Part shown: positions 43,548-52,371 of the stretch, piece by piece
Layout: each line of letters begins with the position of its first letter
How positions within the stretch are numbered: position 1 is the first letter of the stretch
NCBI RefSeq assembly: GCF_022664535.1
Contig: NZ_JAKUJY010000025.1
Span: 1 to 56,831, forward strand
Length of the DNA: 56,831 nt
Reading direction: 5' to 3'
Origin: Sphingobium trunci
GTDB lineage: Bacteria; Pseudomonadota; Alphaproteobacteria; Sphingomonadales; Sphingomonadaceae
The notes under the pieces: model-generated
Told to the model about the DNA's origin: nothing
Database searches by the model: none
The model's input: the letters and a program-made list of their open reading frames with translations, nothing else
Made by a program: the position numbers and the translations under genes

Positions 43548-43650
43548 TAGCGCCCATCGCCCCCGTCCTTGCGTGACGCAGATATTGACTCTTCTCAAGC
43601 ATAGCGCAAAATTTGGTCGATCGTTCAAGCAAAATCAGCCGGAGAGGGCC

Positions 43651-44970
43651 ATGACGGGTGAACAACGGATGGACCGCCAGGTCGCGGACTATGACGCGCC
43701 GGTGCGCGGCGATCCCATCACGGGCGAGCGCTACTACGCCAAGCGGTGGGCCGACGCGGAATGGGACAAGGTCTGGACCAGGGTCTGGCACATCGGCGGC
43801 ATGGCGGCGGATCTGATCGAGCCCGGCGATTTCCTGACCCATCATATCGGCCGCGAGTCGGTCGTCATGCTGAAGCAGGAGGATGGCTCCGTCCGCGCCT
43901 TCTACAATGCCTGTCTCCATCGCGGCTATCGCCTCGCCTGGACGGAAATTGGCGGCGCTCCGCAGCTGGTGTGCGGCTATCATGGCTGGCGCTACAATCC
44001 CGACGGCATGCTGGCCCATGTGCAGGACCCGGAGGATTTTGCCGGCGGCTCCCCCTGCGGCAAGCACCGCCTGACCGAAATCGCCTGCGAGGTCTGGGGC
44101 GGCTTCGTCTGGTTCAACATGGACAAGGACGCCGGGCCGCTGCGCGCATGGCTGGGTGAAAAGGTCGCCAGCCATCTGGAACAGTGGCGGATGGACAGGA
44201 TGACGCGCGTCTATGCCGTGGTGTCGGACGTGCCCTGCAACTGGAAGATCATCCGCGACAATTTCAACGAAAGCTATCACCTGCCGACCCTGCACCCGCA
44301 GATTTCGACGGTGATCAACGACGATCATACCGACTGCGTCTTCCACATCCATGCGCGGACCGGCCACAATATGATGCGGATGAAGGGGCTCCAGCCCTCC
44401 GCTCGCTACGACACGCGCAACAAGCTCGACATTCCGCTGGCCCAGGCGCTCGAATATTGGGGCCTCGACCCCGCCGATTACCGGGACACCGCCATGGATG
44501 CACGCGACGCGATCATCCGCCGGAAGCGGGCCGTGGGCGCGGCCAAGGGCTATGCCCATTATGCAGCGATGGGCGATGAGGAAATCGTCGATTATTTCCA
44601 TTTCACCCTCTGGCCCAACATCACCTTCACCATGTGGCCGGACGGGGCGCAGGTGCTCCGTTCCGAACCGCATCCGACCGATCCGGAGCGATGCCTGTTC
44701 GACCATTGGTTCATTGCGCACCCAATCGGCGACAGCGATGTCGTCATCGGCCCCAACGGCCCCACGCCCTTCGAACAGGTGGACCGCGAACATATCGTCT
44801 TTGGCGAGAAGACATTGGGCGACGTGGCCGATCAGGACCTGTCGGTCGCCATCGGGCAACAACAGGGACTGCATTCGCGCGGCTTTCGCGGCGGCATTCT
44901 GGCCAATCAGGAAAAACGGGTCCAGTTCTTCCACGAAAAGCTGAACGACGTCTGCGGGATCCACGACTGA
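43651..44970 (+). CDS. Rieske non-haem iron oxygenase, alpha subunit (2 of 4)
   Basis: This 439-residue protein has Cys88-x-His90 and Cys108-x2-His111 in the Rieske domain and a catalytic iron site RDNFNESYHLPTLHP. It is similar in the N-terminal half to the Rieske protein at 20450 (DPITG-RY, W-MWTR-WH-G stretches), suggesting a common ancestor. GGAGAGG precedes the ATG at 43651. It is followed after 1 nt by an MDR reductase, forming a Rieske-MDR cassette that recurs at 54589-56831. The substrate is unknown. Confidence 0.9.
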   Translation: MTGEQRMDRQVADYDAPVRGDPITGERYYAKRWADAEWDKVWTRVWHIGGMAADLIEPGDFLTHHIGRESVVMLKQEDGSVRAFYNACLHRGYRLAWTEIGGAPQLVCGYHGWRYNPDGMLAHVQDPEDFAGGSPCGKHRLTEIACEVWGGFVWFNMDKDAGPLRAWLGEKVASHLEQWRMDRMTRVYAVVSDVPCNWKIIRDNFNESYHLPTLHPQISTVINDDHTDCVFHIHARTGHNMMRMKGLQPSARYDTRNKLDIPLAQALEYWGLDPADYRDTAMDARDAIIRRKRAVGAAKGYAHYAAMGDEEIVDYFHFTLWPNITFTMWPDGAQVLRSEPHPTDPERCLFDHWFIAHPIGDSDVVIGPNGPTPFEQVDREHIVFGEKTLGDVADQDLSVAIGQQQGLHSRGFRGGILANQEKRVQFFHEKLNDVCGIHD

Positions 44971-44971
44971 C

Positions 44972-45982
44972 ATGAGCGTCAACCGCCGCTTCATCCTGGC
45001 CGCGCGGCCGCAGGGCCTGCCCCGCCCGTCCGATTTCCGGCTGGCCGATGAGCCGGTCCCGGCCGTTGGCGAGGGCGAGTTCCTGATCCGCAACCATTAT
45101 GCCTCGATCGATCCGGCCATTCGGGGCTGGCTCGACGCCGGGGGCAATTATATGCCGCCCGTGCCGATCGGCGACGCGGTGCGCGCCTCTACCGTCGGCG
45201 TGGTGCTGGAAAGCCGGTGCGACATGGTCAGGGCGGGTGACTGGGTGATGGGCCTCAACAAGATCGAGACCCATTCGCTCGGGCGGGCGGACGGCTTCAC
45301 CCATGGGATCGACCTGCGCGCGGTTTCCTCCCCCACGGCCTATCTGTCGGTCGCGGGCGCGGTCGGGCTGACCGCCTGGTTCGGCGTGGAGGATATCATG
45401 CGGCCGGGCCCGGACGACACGCTGCTGATCAGCGCCGCCGCGGGGGCCGTCGGATCGCTGGTGGGTCAGTTGGCGAAGATGCGCGGCACCCGCGTCGTCG
45501 GCATCGCGGGCGGCCCCGCCAAATGCGCGAAACTGACGGATCGATACGGCTTCGACGCCGCCATCGACCATCGGGGCAAGGATGTGACGGCCCTTGCCGC
45601 CGACATCGCCGCCTGCTGTCCCGGTGGCGTGAACTTCGTCTATGAAAATGTCGGGGGCGTCTGCCTCGACGCCGCGCTGCTCAACCTGGCGGACGGCGCG
45701 CAGGTCCTGCTGTGCGGCCTGATCTCCGAATATAATCTGGAACCGGTCGGCGCCCGGCATCTCTGGCAGCTGATCGTCCGGACGGCAACGATGCGCGGCT
45801 ATCTCATCAGCCAATATGTGCATCGTTTCCCGGAGGGCGTGCACGCCATGGCCGGTCTCGCGGCGCAGGGGAAGCTGATATATGACGAGCATGTCGAGGC
45901 AGGGATCGACAATGCCCTGCATGCCCTTCTGCGGCTGTTCGAGGGAAGCAATGAGGGCAAGATGATCCTCAAGCTGGTCTGA
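44972..45982 (+). CDS. NADP-dependent zinc-free MDR oxidoreductase (first copy)
   Basis: This 336-residue medium-chain dehydrogenase/reductase lacks zinc ligands and matches the leukotriene B4 12-hydroxydehydrogenase/CurA group. It has a GroES-like N-terminal domain and the cofactor motif AAAGAVGSLVGQLAKMRG near residue 150. Such enzymes reduce the double bond of enones with NADPH. It starts 1 nt after a Rieske gene and is tightly linked to it. Confidence 0.9.
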   Translation: MSVNRRFILAARPQGLPRPSDFRLADEPVPAVGEGEFLIRNHYASIDPAIRGWLDAGGNYMPPVPIGDAVRASTVGVVLESRCDMVRAGDWVMGLNKIETHSLGRADGFTHGIDLRAVSSPTAYLSVAGAVGLTAWFGVEDIMRPGPDDTLLISAAAGAVGSLVGQLAKMRGTRVVGIAGGPAKCAKLTDRYGFDAAIDHRGKDVTALAADIAACCPGGVNFVYENVGGVCLDAALLNLADGAQVLLCGLISEYNLEPVGARHLWQLIVRTATMRGYLISQYVHRFPEGVHAMAGLAAQGKLIYDEHVEAGIDNALHALLRLFEGSNEGKMILKLV

Positions 45983-46091
45983 CCGATATGGCGGCGCCAG
46001 CATAGCCGGCGGCTTCCTCCAATCCTGTGACGAAGCATCCGTCCGGGGAGTTTGGCGGCTATGCCTCGCCGGCCGATATGGCGCATCCGTC

Positions 46092-46111
46092 ACCTGCAAT
46101 TTCTGATAAGG
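46092..46111. promoter_or_regulatory. Lux-box-like site 5 (one arm mismatch)
   Basis: ACCTG (46092-46096), 10 nt, TAAG (46107-46110): the right arm differs by one base from TAGG. It lies 34 nt upstream of the fused SnoaL gene. Confidence 0.35.
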
Positions 46112-46145
46112 AGCGCGGGCGGGCGGCAGCGGCTATGCTGCCCCC

Positions 46146-47237
46146 ATGCCCGCGAATTCGCCCATGGCCGCAGAGCTGCTGATTGCCCATGACCAGATCG
46201 GCAACGCGCTTGCCCGGCACAGCCGCGGCGTTGACCGCGCCCATGCCGCGCTGATCGCGAGCGCCTACCATGCCGGCGCGACCGTCGACTACGGCTTTTT
46301 CGTCGGAGAGGCATCAGCGCTCGCCCCCATGCTGGCCGGGGCCATGGCCGCCGCGCCCCCCACATTGCACCGCACGGCGCCACCGATGCTTCGGCTGAAG
46401 GGCGACCGGGCCGTCAGCGAAGCCTATGTCGTCGCCTCCGCGCAGGAGCCGGGCGTCCAGCGGCTGATCTTCGGCCGCTATCTCGACCGGCTGGAACGGC
46501 GCGAGGGGGAATGGCGGATCACCCATCGCCATTATGTGATGGACGGCAACGTCAACCGGGCCGACGCGTCCCTGCCCGCTTCGCTTCCGCTGGCGCCGGA
46601 CCATTTCGTCCCCGCCGGTGCAAGGGGTTCGGCCGACACTGCCCTTGCCCTGCTGTCGCATCACCATGCCGCTTCCCTCGCCGCCCAAGGAGCCACGCCC
46701 ATGACGCCCGATCCCGCCGCGCTGGACCAGGCCGTTTCGCGCCTGGCCATCCATGATCTCGTCATGACCTATTGCCGCGGCGTCGACCGCGCCGACGCGG
46801 ATCTGCTGGCGTCGATCTTCTGGGAGGACAGCAGCGTCGTTTCCGGCATCGTCAATGCCTCAGGGCCCGACTTTGCCACGGGCGTCACCGATTATTGCCG
46901 CGCCCATCTGGACTATTGCTTCCATTCGGTCGCCAATGAATGGATCGAGGTGAAGGGCGATCATGGCGTGGGCGAGCATTATGTCCTCGCCCATCTGTCG
47001 GCGGGCGGGCAGGATGTGATGACCGGCGGGCGCTATCTCGATCGCTATGAGCGGCGCGGCGGCGTCTGGAAGATCGTCAGCCGTACCTTCGTCGCCGACT
47101 GGAACACCGCCCATCCGGCCAGCATGGCGCTCGACGGCATGTATGAACCGCTAAAGACGCGCGGCGCCTTTGGGCAGGACGATCCCGTCTATGCCCATTG
47201 GGCGTCGCTATCATCGGGAGAGGACGATCATGGGTAA
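46146..47237 (+). CDS. Tandem SnoaL-SnoaL (NTF2-like) fusion protein (3 of 4)
   Basis: This 363-residue protein contains two NTF2-like domains in a row. The repeats share RGVDRA (about residues 27 and 209) and GRYLDR.ERR.G.W.I (about 118 and 300), so they arose by duplication or fusion of related genes. Between them an internal ATG at 46701 is preceded by AAGGAG (46687-46692) at good spacing, so domain 2 might also be translated separately. SnoaL-like proteins act as isomerases, dehydratases or accessory enzymes. It overlaps the following SDR by 8 nt. Confidence 0.83.
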   Translation: MPANSPMAAELLIAHDQIGNALARHSRGVDRAHAALIASAYHAGATVDYGFFVGEASALAPMLAGAMAAAPPTLHRTAPPMLRLKGDRAVSEAYVVASAQEPGVQRLIFGRYLDRLERREGEWRITHRHYVMDGNVNRADASLPASLPLAPDHFVPAGARGSADTALALLSHHHAASLAAQGATPMTPDPAALDQAVSRLAIHDLVMTYCRGVDRADADLLASIFWEDSSVVSGIVNASGPDFATGVTDYCRAHLDYCFHSVANEWIEVKGDHGVGEHYVLAHLSAGGQDVMTGGRYLDRYERRGGVWKIVSRTFVADWNTAHPASMALDGMYEPLKTRGAFGQDDPVYAHWASLSSGEDDHG

Positions 47238-47976
47238 GCTGGACGGCAAGGTTGCCATCATCACCGGCGGCGCTTCAGGCCTGGGTGCCGCCGACGCACG
47301 ACTGCTGGCGGCGGAGGGCGCGAAGGTGGTCCTCACCGACATTCAGGACACGCTGGGCGAAGCACTGGCGGCGGAGTTGCAGGGCAGTCTTTACCTTCAC
47401 CATGACGTGCGCAACGAGGCCGAATGGGACAGGGTGGTCGCCATCACGATCGAGCGCTTCGGCCGCCTCGATATCCTTGTCAACAATGCCGGCCTGGTCC
47501 GCTTCGCGACGGTCGAGGATCTGAGCTATGCCGACTACAAGATCCAGGTCGACGTCATGCTGGACGGCACGTTCCTGGGCTGCAAGGCAGCGATCCCGCG
47601 CATGAGCCGCGACGGTTCCGGATCGATCATCAACATGGCCTCGATCGGCGGCATGAAGGGAATGAGCGTCATTCCCGCCTATGCCGGAGCGAAGGGCGGC
47701 ATCATCGCGATGACCCGCAGCATCGCGGTGCACTGCCAGGAGCAGGGCTATCGCATCCGGGTCAATTCGATCGCGCCCGGCAGCATCGTCACGCCCATGA
47801 CCGCGCAGGCGTTGGCCGAACTGCCCGCCGATTCCGCCGGGCTGGAACAAAGCGCCGCCCATGGCATGGGCCAGCCGATCGACATTGCGAACATGGTCCT
47901 CTATCTCGCCTGTCAGGACGGCCGCCACATCACCGGCAGCAACATCGTGATCGACAATGGAGAGACGATGCGCTGA
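47230..47976 (+). CDS. Short-chain dehydrogenase/reductase (SDR 7)
   Basis: This 248-residue SDR has TGGASGLG at residues 12-19, LVNNAGLV near 83, Ser138, and Tyr151/Lys155 in YAGAK. The ATG at 47230 overlaps the end of the tandem SnoaL gene, GGGAGAGG is upstream within that gene, and the start matches the family. The SnoaL-SDR pairing repeats the arrangement at 21941-23154, implying the two protein types work on the same intermediate. Confidence 0.9.
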   Translation: MGKLDGKVAIITGGASGLGAADARLLAAEGAKVVLTDIQDTLGEALAAELQGSLYLHHDVRNEAEWDRVVAITIERFGRLDILVNNAGLVRFATVEDLSYADYKIQVDVMLDGTFLGCKAAIPRMSRDGSGSIINMASIGGMKGMSVIPAYAGAKGGIIAMTRSIAVHCQEQGYRIRVNSIAPGSIVTPMTAQALAELPADSAGLEQSAAHGMGQPIDIANMVLYLACQDGRHITGSNIVIDNGETMR

Positions 47977-48300
47977 AGCGGCTCCGCTTTCCGGCCCGCG
48001 CTGGTGATGGATGTCACGATGATCTTCTCCACCGGCGCCAGACCATTGTCGCAGTTCCGCATCGGCGCGCGCCGCCACCGGCGGTTCCGGTCTGCACAAT
48101 GGAGCATGATCCGAGCCAGCAGGCGACGCCATCTGCTTCGAAAACGCTCCTGGGCCGCATGGACAAATTCGGACATGAATGATCGACCGCTATCGCGAGG
48201 TATTTTTGCGCGGTGAATGGCCGGAAAGTGGGGAAGCGGACGTTTCCACACTCCGCAATAGTTCATTTAGCGAAAGTCGGGTGTAACGTTCCGTCGTAGC
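47977..48300. other. Gene-free stretch with repeat copy B
   Basis: This 324-nt gap between converging units holds repeat copy B (48104-48147). I see no convincing gene on either strand; open frames are short and lack family resemblance. Confidence 0.45.
48104..48147 (-). repeat. Interspersed repeat, copy B
   Basis: Read on the minus strand, GCGTTTTCG...TGGCGTCGCCTGCTGGCTCGG...CATGC aligns with copies A and C along its whole length, with scattered changes. The terminal arms are partly decayed. Confidence 0.5.
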
Positions 48301-49344
48301 CTAAAATCCAATATCCTCACCAAGCGCGAACGCCAGTTGCCGAGCATCTGTGAAAGGCTCCCAGTAGTGCTCCGGGTCTTTTGACAAACCCATCTGATCC
48401 AGCATTCCATAGCCGTTTCTGGGAAGGAATGTGGACCGCCAGATCGAGCGGGACCAACGCTGTTTGCCTTGGACTGCGGTGAGTTGAACACAATAGCCGC
48501 TGGCGTTATGTCCACGCCCGAAAGTCTCCGTGATAAAAACGTTGCGTCCGTTTCTCTTAACCTTCGACGATCGAGCGATTGTGGGATCCTGTTTATAGTC
48601 CCGGTATGCTAAGATCGTTAACGCCGACTCTGTTTCGGTAATGTAGGGCGATCCGCGAAGACGGTCTTCGAGCTGCCCAAGGAGGGCCTTGTTTATGCGG
48701 GTTCGTACAGAAATGAGTGTATCGGGGTAGATGGTGATTGGTGAAGCAATATTGTCATCCGTTGCTTTGCATCTAGCGGCGGCTGAGACCATTTCCCTGA
48801 TCCTCGCCGCGTCTCGCATGTCTTCCATTTCCTGAGTCCATTTTGTGAAATGGACCTTCGCCCTGCTCTTCTCACCGCAGGAACGCTCCATCGGTTCATA
48901 GGGATCGCTGGCAAGCAAATTCTTAATGTCGAGACTTAGCCTGCGCTCGAATTCCGGATTTGTCGGTTGGCAAGCTGCGGTATAAACAATTACGGCACAA
49001 GCCTCACCGCTCACAGCAGTCGCGGGAAACCAGCGGATGTCCCGCCTGATACTCGGGCTTCCAGTCTGGCATTTTTGCGAAGACTCTTGCTGAACGTAAT
49101 TGCGTCGCGCAGCTTCCCAAGACGGATCACGCTCCTCAGCATGATTGAAGTAACCCAGTGCGACAACAGACCCTTCACTCCCAGGCAGATATGCTCGCAA
49201 CGCTATTAAGTCCTCGGGAGCAGGAGCGACCGGCGCAGCCAGTGTACCCGCACCAGAATTTTGTGTTGACTGCGGCTGGAAGGGCGTACAACTCGCAAGC
49301 ATCAAGCTGCCGGCTGCGGTCATACGATATACCCAAGTGCGCAT
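48301..49344 (-). CDS. Hypothetical lipoprotein of lower GC content
   Basis: This 347-residue protein begins with a signal ending in the lipobox LASC (Cys19), so it should be a lipoprotein anchored after lipidation. The rest (for example SGEACAVIVYTAACQP, several Cys) matches no family I recognise. Its base and codon use is visibly AT-richer than the neighbours, and it is flanked by repeats on both sides. This suggests a recent horizontal insertion into the island. It has no obvious functional link to the catabolic genes. Confidence 0.65.
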   Translation of the reverse strand: MRTWVYRMTAAGSLMLASCTPFQPQSTQNSGAGTLAAPVAPAPEDLIALRAYLPGSEGSVVALGYFNHAEERDPSWEAARRNYVQQESSQKCQTGSPSIRRDIRWFPATAVSGEACAVIVYTAACQPTNPEFERRLSLDIKNLLASDPYEPMERSCGEKSRAKVHFTKWTQEMEDMRDAARIREMVSAAARCKATDDNIASPITIYPDTLISVRTRINKALLGQLEDRLRGSPYITETESALTILAYRDYKQDPTIARSSKVKRNGRNVFITETFGRGHNASGYCVQLTAVQGKQRWSRSIWRSTFLPRNGYGMLDQMGLSKDPEHYWEPFTDARQLAFALGEDIGF

Positions 49345-49506
49345 GCCTATCAGCTAGCTGCTGGTCTCTTACAAATTCATTAAGTGATTGAAAATTGGTC
49401 GCGTCGCGGCTGCAACCAAAGGTAGCTTTGTCGGCGTGTCCGGAACGGCGGCCTTCCGGCGGAAATTGGTAAAGAGCTGCCTCTCTGGAACCTGTCGACG
49501 CGCCCT

Positions 49507-49551
49507 AGAGCGCGCTGCGTTAAACCGGACGCAAGCGCGCTCTGGTTTTTT
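49507..49551 (+). terminator. Hairpin with T-run (terminator-like repeat)
   Basis: AGAGCGCGCT (49507-49516) pairs with AGCGCGCTCT (49534-49543), extended by GCGT/ACGC with one bulge. GGTTTTTT follows. It has the form of a rho-independent terminator on the plus strand, but no plus-strand gene lies upstream, so it may be a mobile palindrome. Confidence 0.5.
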
Positions 49552-49568
49552 CTCCTCGCATCCATTTA

Positions 49569-49600
49569 AGCGCAAAACCGGTTCCCACTTTTGCGCACGA
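49569..49600. repeat. Short palindromic repeat AAGCGCAAAACCGG...TTTTGCGC
   Basis: GCGCAAAA and TTTTGCGC bracket CCGGTTCCCAC. It matches the style of intergenic palindromes common in alphaproteobacteria (CAAAACCGGTTCCCACTTTTG type). Confidence 0.5.
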
Positions 49601-49624
49601 TGCTCCATTTGCCTTGGGCTTTCC

Positions 49625-49670
49625 GCATTTTCAGAGCCAGCAGATGATGCCGCCGCTGGCCCGGAAAATG
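49625..49670 (-). repeat. Interspersed repeat, copy C
   Basis: CATTTTC (49626-49632) and GAAAATG (49664-49670) bracket the minus-strand core GGCATCATCTGCTGGCTC, shared with copies A and B. It lies 3 nt from the end of the TonB receptor gene. Confidence 0.55.
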
Positions 49671-49672
49671 TT

Positions 49673-52129
49673 CTAGAACTTCGTCGACAGCTGCACCATG
49701 ACGGTCCGCGGCAACGTGCCGAAGCCGAGCTGGTCGGCATGGGCCGGGGTGACGCCGCCCGACGCGCCGCCGGTCGATGGACCATCCACCACGCCGGTCA
49801 CATAGAAGCGGTTGGTGAGGTTCTTGCCGATCACGGCGACCTGCCAGCGTTCATCCTCGGCACCAAGGCGAATGCCTGCGTCCAGCGTTGCATATCTGCT
49901 TTGCCGCGAGTCCGGATTGCCGAAGCCCGACGCCAGATAGGAGGAACTGTAACGGACGTCCGCATTGAGGCCGAACATCAGGCCATTGCCGATCGCATGG
50001 TCATAGGAGGCGCCCAGCGTGCCGGTCCATTTGGGCGCGACGGACAGCGGCTTGCCGTTCAGATCCTGCCGCACGCCCCCACCGGCCAGAACGATGTTGC
50101 AGCCCTCGGCCTGGCTCTCCCCCGCATAGCAGGGCGCTTGCGGGAAATTGGTGTAGTTCGCCTTGTTATAGTTGATCGAGCCATGGATGTTCAGCCCCTC
50201 GACCGCGCGGGGCGCAAATTCGAACTCCAGTTCCGCGCCCTTGGTCCGCGCGTCGGCGGTGAGCGTCTGGAAAGCGAAGATCGGCGAGTTGAAGAAGTCG
50301 ACCTGCAGATCCTTATATTTATAGCTGTAGACGCCCAGGTTCAGGCGCAACTGGCGGTCGGCCAAGGTCGTCTTGATGCCGCCTTCAAAGCCCCGCGCCC
50401 GTTCCGGATCGAAGGTCAGGTCGGAGAGCGGATCGGCCGAGAATTTGGAATTGATGCCGCCATTGGAAAAGCCGCCGGACTTGTAGGCCGTCTTGTAGGC
50501 GCCATAAACCAGGATGTCCCGCGTCGGTTTCCAGGTGATCGACGCTTCGGGGGACCAGTTGTTGAAGCTCTGGTTCGCGAAGATCTGGCCAAGGCCGTCG
50601 GGATCGTTCTGAGCGCGGAAGATCGTCGTCACCGCCGCATTGTTATAGGGCTGGGTGAAATAGCTGTCCTTGGTTTCATGGGTATAGCGCACGCCACCTG
50701 CCAGTTCGACGGTGGGGATCACCTTCCATGTGACCTGACCGAACATCGCCGTCGTCTCGCCATTGGTGAAACTGGTCTTGGTCGTCGCCAGATAGCGGTT
50801 GGCGGCTGACTGGGTGCTGTCCTCGATATTGGCGAACATGATGAACTGGTCGAAATTGCGCTTCGTCTTCTGATAGAGGCCGCCGATCATCAGGTTGATC
50901 GGCCCGTCAAAGGTCGTGAGCGCACGCAATTCGGACGAAAAGGCGTGGAAAGTGGAATTTTCCGTCGCCCAGGTTCCCGCCGCGCTCGACTGGAAGTCGC
51001 AGGCGCAGGCCCAGCGATTGTTGTTCCAATTGTAGTTGGTAACCGATGTCAGCGTCACATTATCCAGTTTATAGCCGATATTGGCCGTCAGCGCATAGCT
51101 TTTATAGCGATTGTAAAGCTGCCCATCCGGCTCCGAGAAGGGGAAATTAGCTGCGATATCGGTTGGAATATTGTTCTGATGGGTGATGAAGTCCTTTTGG
51201 CAGCTGTAACCGTTCAGCTGGCTCGACCCCGAAGGACAATTGTAGGCGACATAGTTCCAGCTGCTGTTATCGACCTTGTTATAGGCGCCGGACGCCTTGA
51301 AGGTGGCGGTCAGCCGGTCGGTCGGCTCCCACTTCAGCGTGATGCGGCCCAGCAATTCCTTTTCGCCCGGCGCTTCGCTGGATGCGGGCGTGGCGACATG
51401 GCCCTCGAGCGAATTGTCGGCGATATCGAAGGTCGTATAGGTCACCGGATTGGCGACGTTGCGATAATAGCCGCCCCACATCTTGGACGCACGGACGGCG
51501 ACGCGGATGCCCAGCGTGTCGGTCAGGGGACCGGAACCGACCAGTTCGAGCTGCGCCTGTTCGGCCTTGAACTCATAGCCGGCGCGGGCCTTGAACTCGA
51601 CCTTGTCGGTCGGGTCGGCGCTGGTCAGCGAGATCACGCCCGCCGTCGCATTCTTGCCGAAGAACAGCGCCTGCGGACCCTTCAATATCTCCACCCGGCC
51701 GAGGTCGAAAAACCCCTCGTTGATGATGCGGCCCTGGCCATAATAGACGCCGTCCACGACCACTGCGACAGACTGTTCGATGCCGATCGAGGTCGAGGAA
51801 GAGCCAATGCCGCGCAGGGTCAGCTGCGCGCCCGAGCCGTTGGAGGCGCGGCCGACATTCAGGTTCGGCGTGCGCGCGGCGATTTTCTCGATGGAGGTCA
51901 GGTCCTGGCGCTGCACCATTTCAGACGAGATGGCCGTGACGGCGACGGGGACATCCTGCACGCTTTCCGCCCTTTTGCGTGCGGTGACGACGATATCCTG
52001 GAGCCCGCCCGCCGTTGCTTGCGGTTCCTGCGGCGCGGCATCCTGCGCCAGCGCCGGAGCGGCGGAAAGGATAGCGACAAGAATGGCAGCGCTTTGCAAC
52101 AACTCGCGCTTCACGGCATTGTTCTGCAT
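49673..52129 (-). CDS. TonB-dependent outer-membrane receptor (island)
   Basis: This 818-residue TonB-dependent receptor starts at the ATG at 52129, preceded by GAGGA, with a clear signal peptide (SAAILVAILSAAPALAQ). The TonB-box-like DIVVTARKR follows, then the plug with QLTLRGIGSSS and VEILKGPQALFFGKNATAGVISLTSADP. The C-terminus is the barrel-closing MVQLSTKF. The sphingomonad style (VTARKRAESVQDVPVAVTAISS) is typical of receptors for hydrophobic or aromatic compounds as well as siderophores. Its place in the island and the lux-box-like site 108 nt upstream suggest uptake of the island's substrate (inference). Confidence 0.93.
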   Translation of the reverse strand: MQNNAVKRELLQSAAILVAILSAAPALAQDAAPQEPQATAGGLQDIVVTARKRAESVQDVPVAVTAISSEMVQRQDLTSIEKIAARTPNLNVGRASNGSGAQLTLRGIGSSSTSIGIEQSVAVVVDGVYYGQGRIINEGFFDLGRVEILKGPQALFFGKNATAGVISLTSADPTDKVEFKARAGYEFKAEQAQLELVGSGPLTDTLGIRVAVRASKMWGGYYRNVANPVTYTTFDIADNSLEGHVATPASSEAPGEKELLGRITLKWEPTDRLTATFKASGAYNKVDNSSWNYVAYNCPSGSSQLNGYSCQKDFITHQNNIPTDIAANFPFSEPDGQLYNRYKSYALTANIGYKLDNVTLTSVTNYNWNNNRWACACDFQSSAAGTWATENSTFHAFSSELRALTTFDGPINLMIGGLYQKTKRNFDQFIMFANIEDSTQSAANRYLATTKTSFTNGETTAMFGQVTWKVIPTVELAGGVRYTHETKDSYFTQPYNNAAVTTIFRAQNDPDGLGQIFANQSFNNWSPEASITWKPTRDILVYGAYKTAYKSGGFSNGGINSKFSADPLSDLTFDPERARGFEGGIKTTLADRQLRLNLGVYSYKYKDLQVDFFNSPIFAFQTLTADARTKGAELEFEFAPRAVEGLNIHGSINYNKANYTNFPQAPCYAGESQAEGCNIVLAGGGVRQDLNGKPLSVAPKWTGTLGASYDHAIGNGLMFGLNADVRYSSSYLASGFGNPDSRQSRYATLDAGIRLGAEDERWQVAVIGKNLTNRFYVTGVVDGPSTGGASGGVTPAHADQLGFGTLPRTVMVQLSTKF

Positions 52130-52236
52130 GTTTTCCTCACCCGAAAAACGGCCTGCTGGCCATAATTGCTGTTTTCTGCGCGCCAGATTTTCTGTTCGCG
52201 TCCGTAATTTTATGCCTTTGAAAGGGAGCAGCGTCA

Positions 52237-52256
52237 CCCTGTCAAAAGATGCAGGT
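52237..52256. promoter_or_regulatory. Lux-box-like palindrome 6 (complete arms)
   Basis: CCTG (52238-52241), 10 nt, CAGG (52252-52255), followed by T. The surrounding 25 nt matches site 1 at 20 positions. It lies 108 nt from the TonB receptor start and 116 nt from the divergent SnoaL start. Confidence 0.6.
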
Positions 52257-52371
52257 CCATGACGTTTGCGGAGCGGCCGACGCTATTTCTGGTATTTCTC
52301 GCAGTGTATCCAAGGTCAGGAAAGCCGACAGTAAAGAAATATAAAATCCGCTATTCTTGGGAGACGGAGCA

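Larger units (their letters stand above)
49345..49672. other. Gene-free repeat-rich stretch
   Basis: This 328-nt gap between the lipoprotein start and the TonB receptor end contains a strong hairpin with a T-run, a second palindromic repeat, and repeat copy C. I see no gene in it. Repeat accumulation fits an insertion boundary. Confidence 0.5.

Noticed and set aside
43522..45093. Minus-strand open frame of 523 codons
   Set aside because: Antisense to the Rieske gene and its MDR partner.
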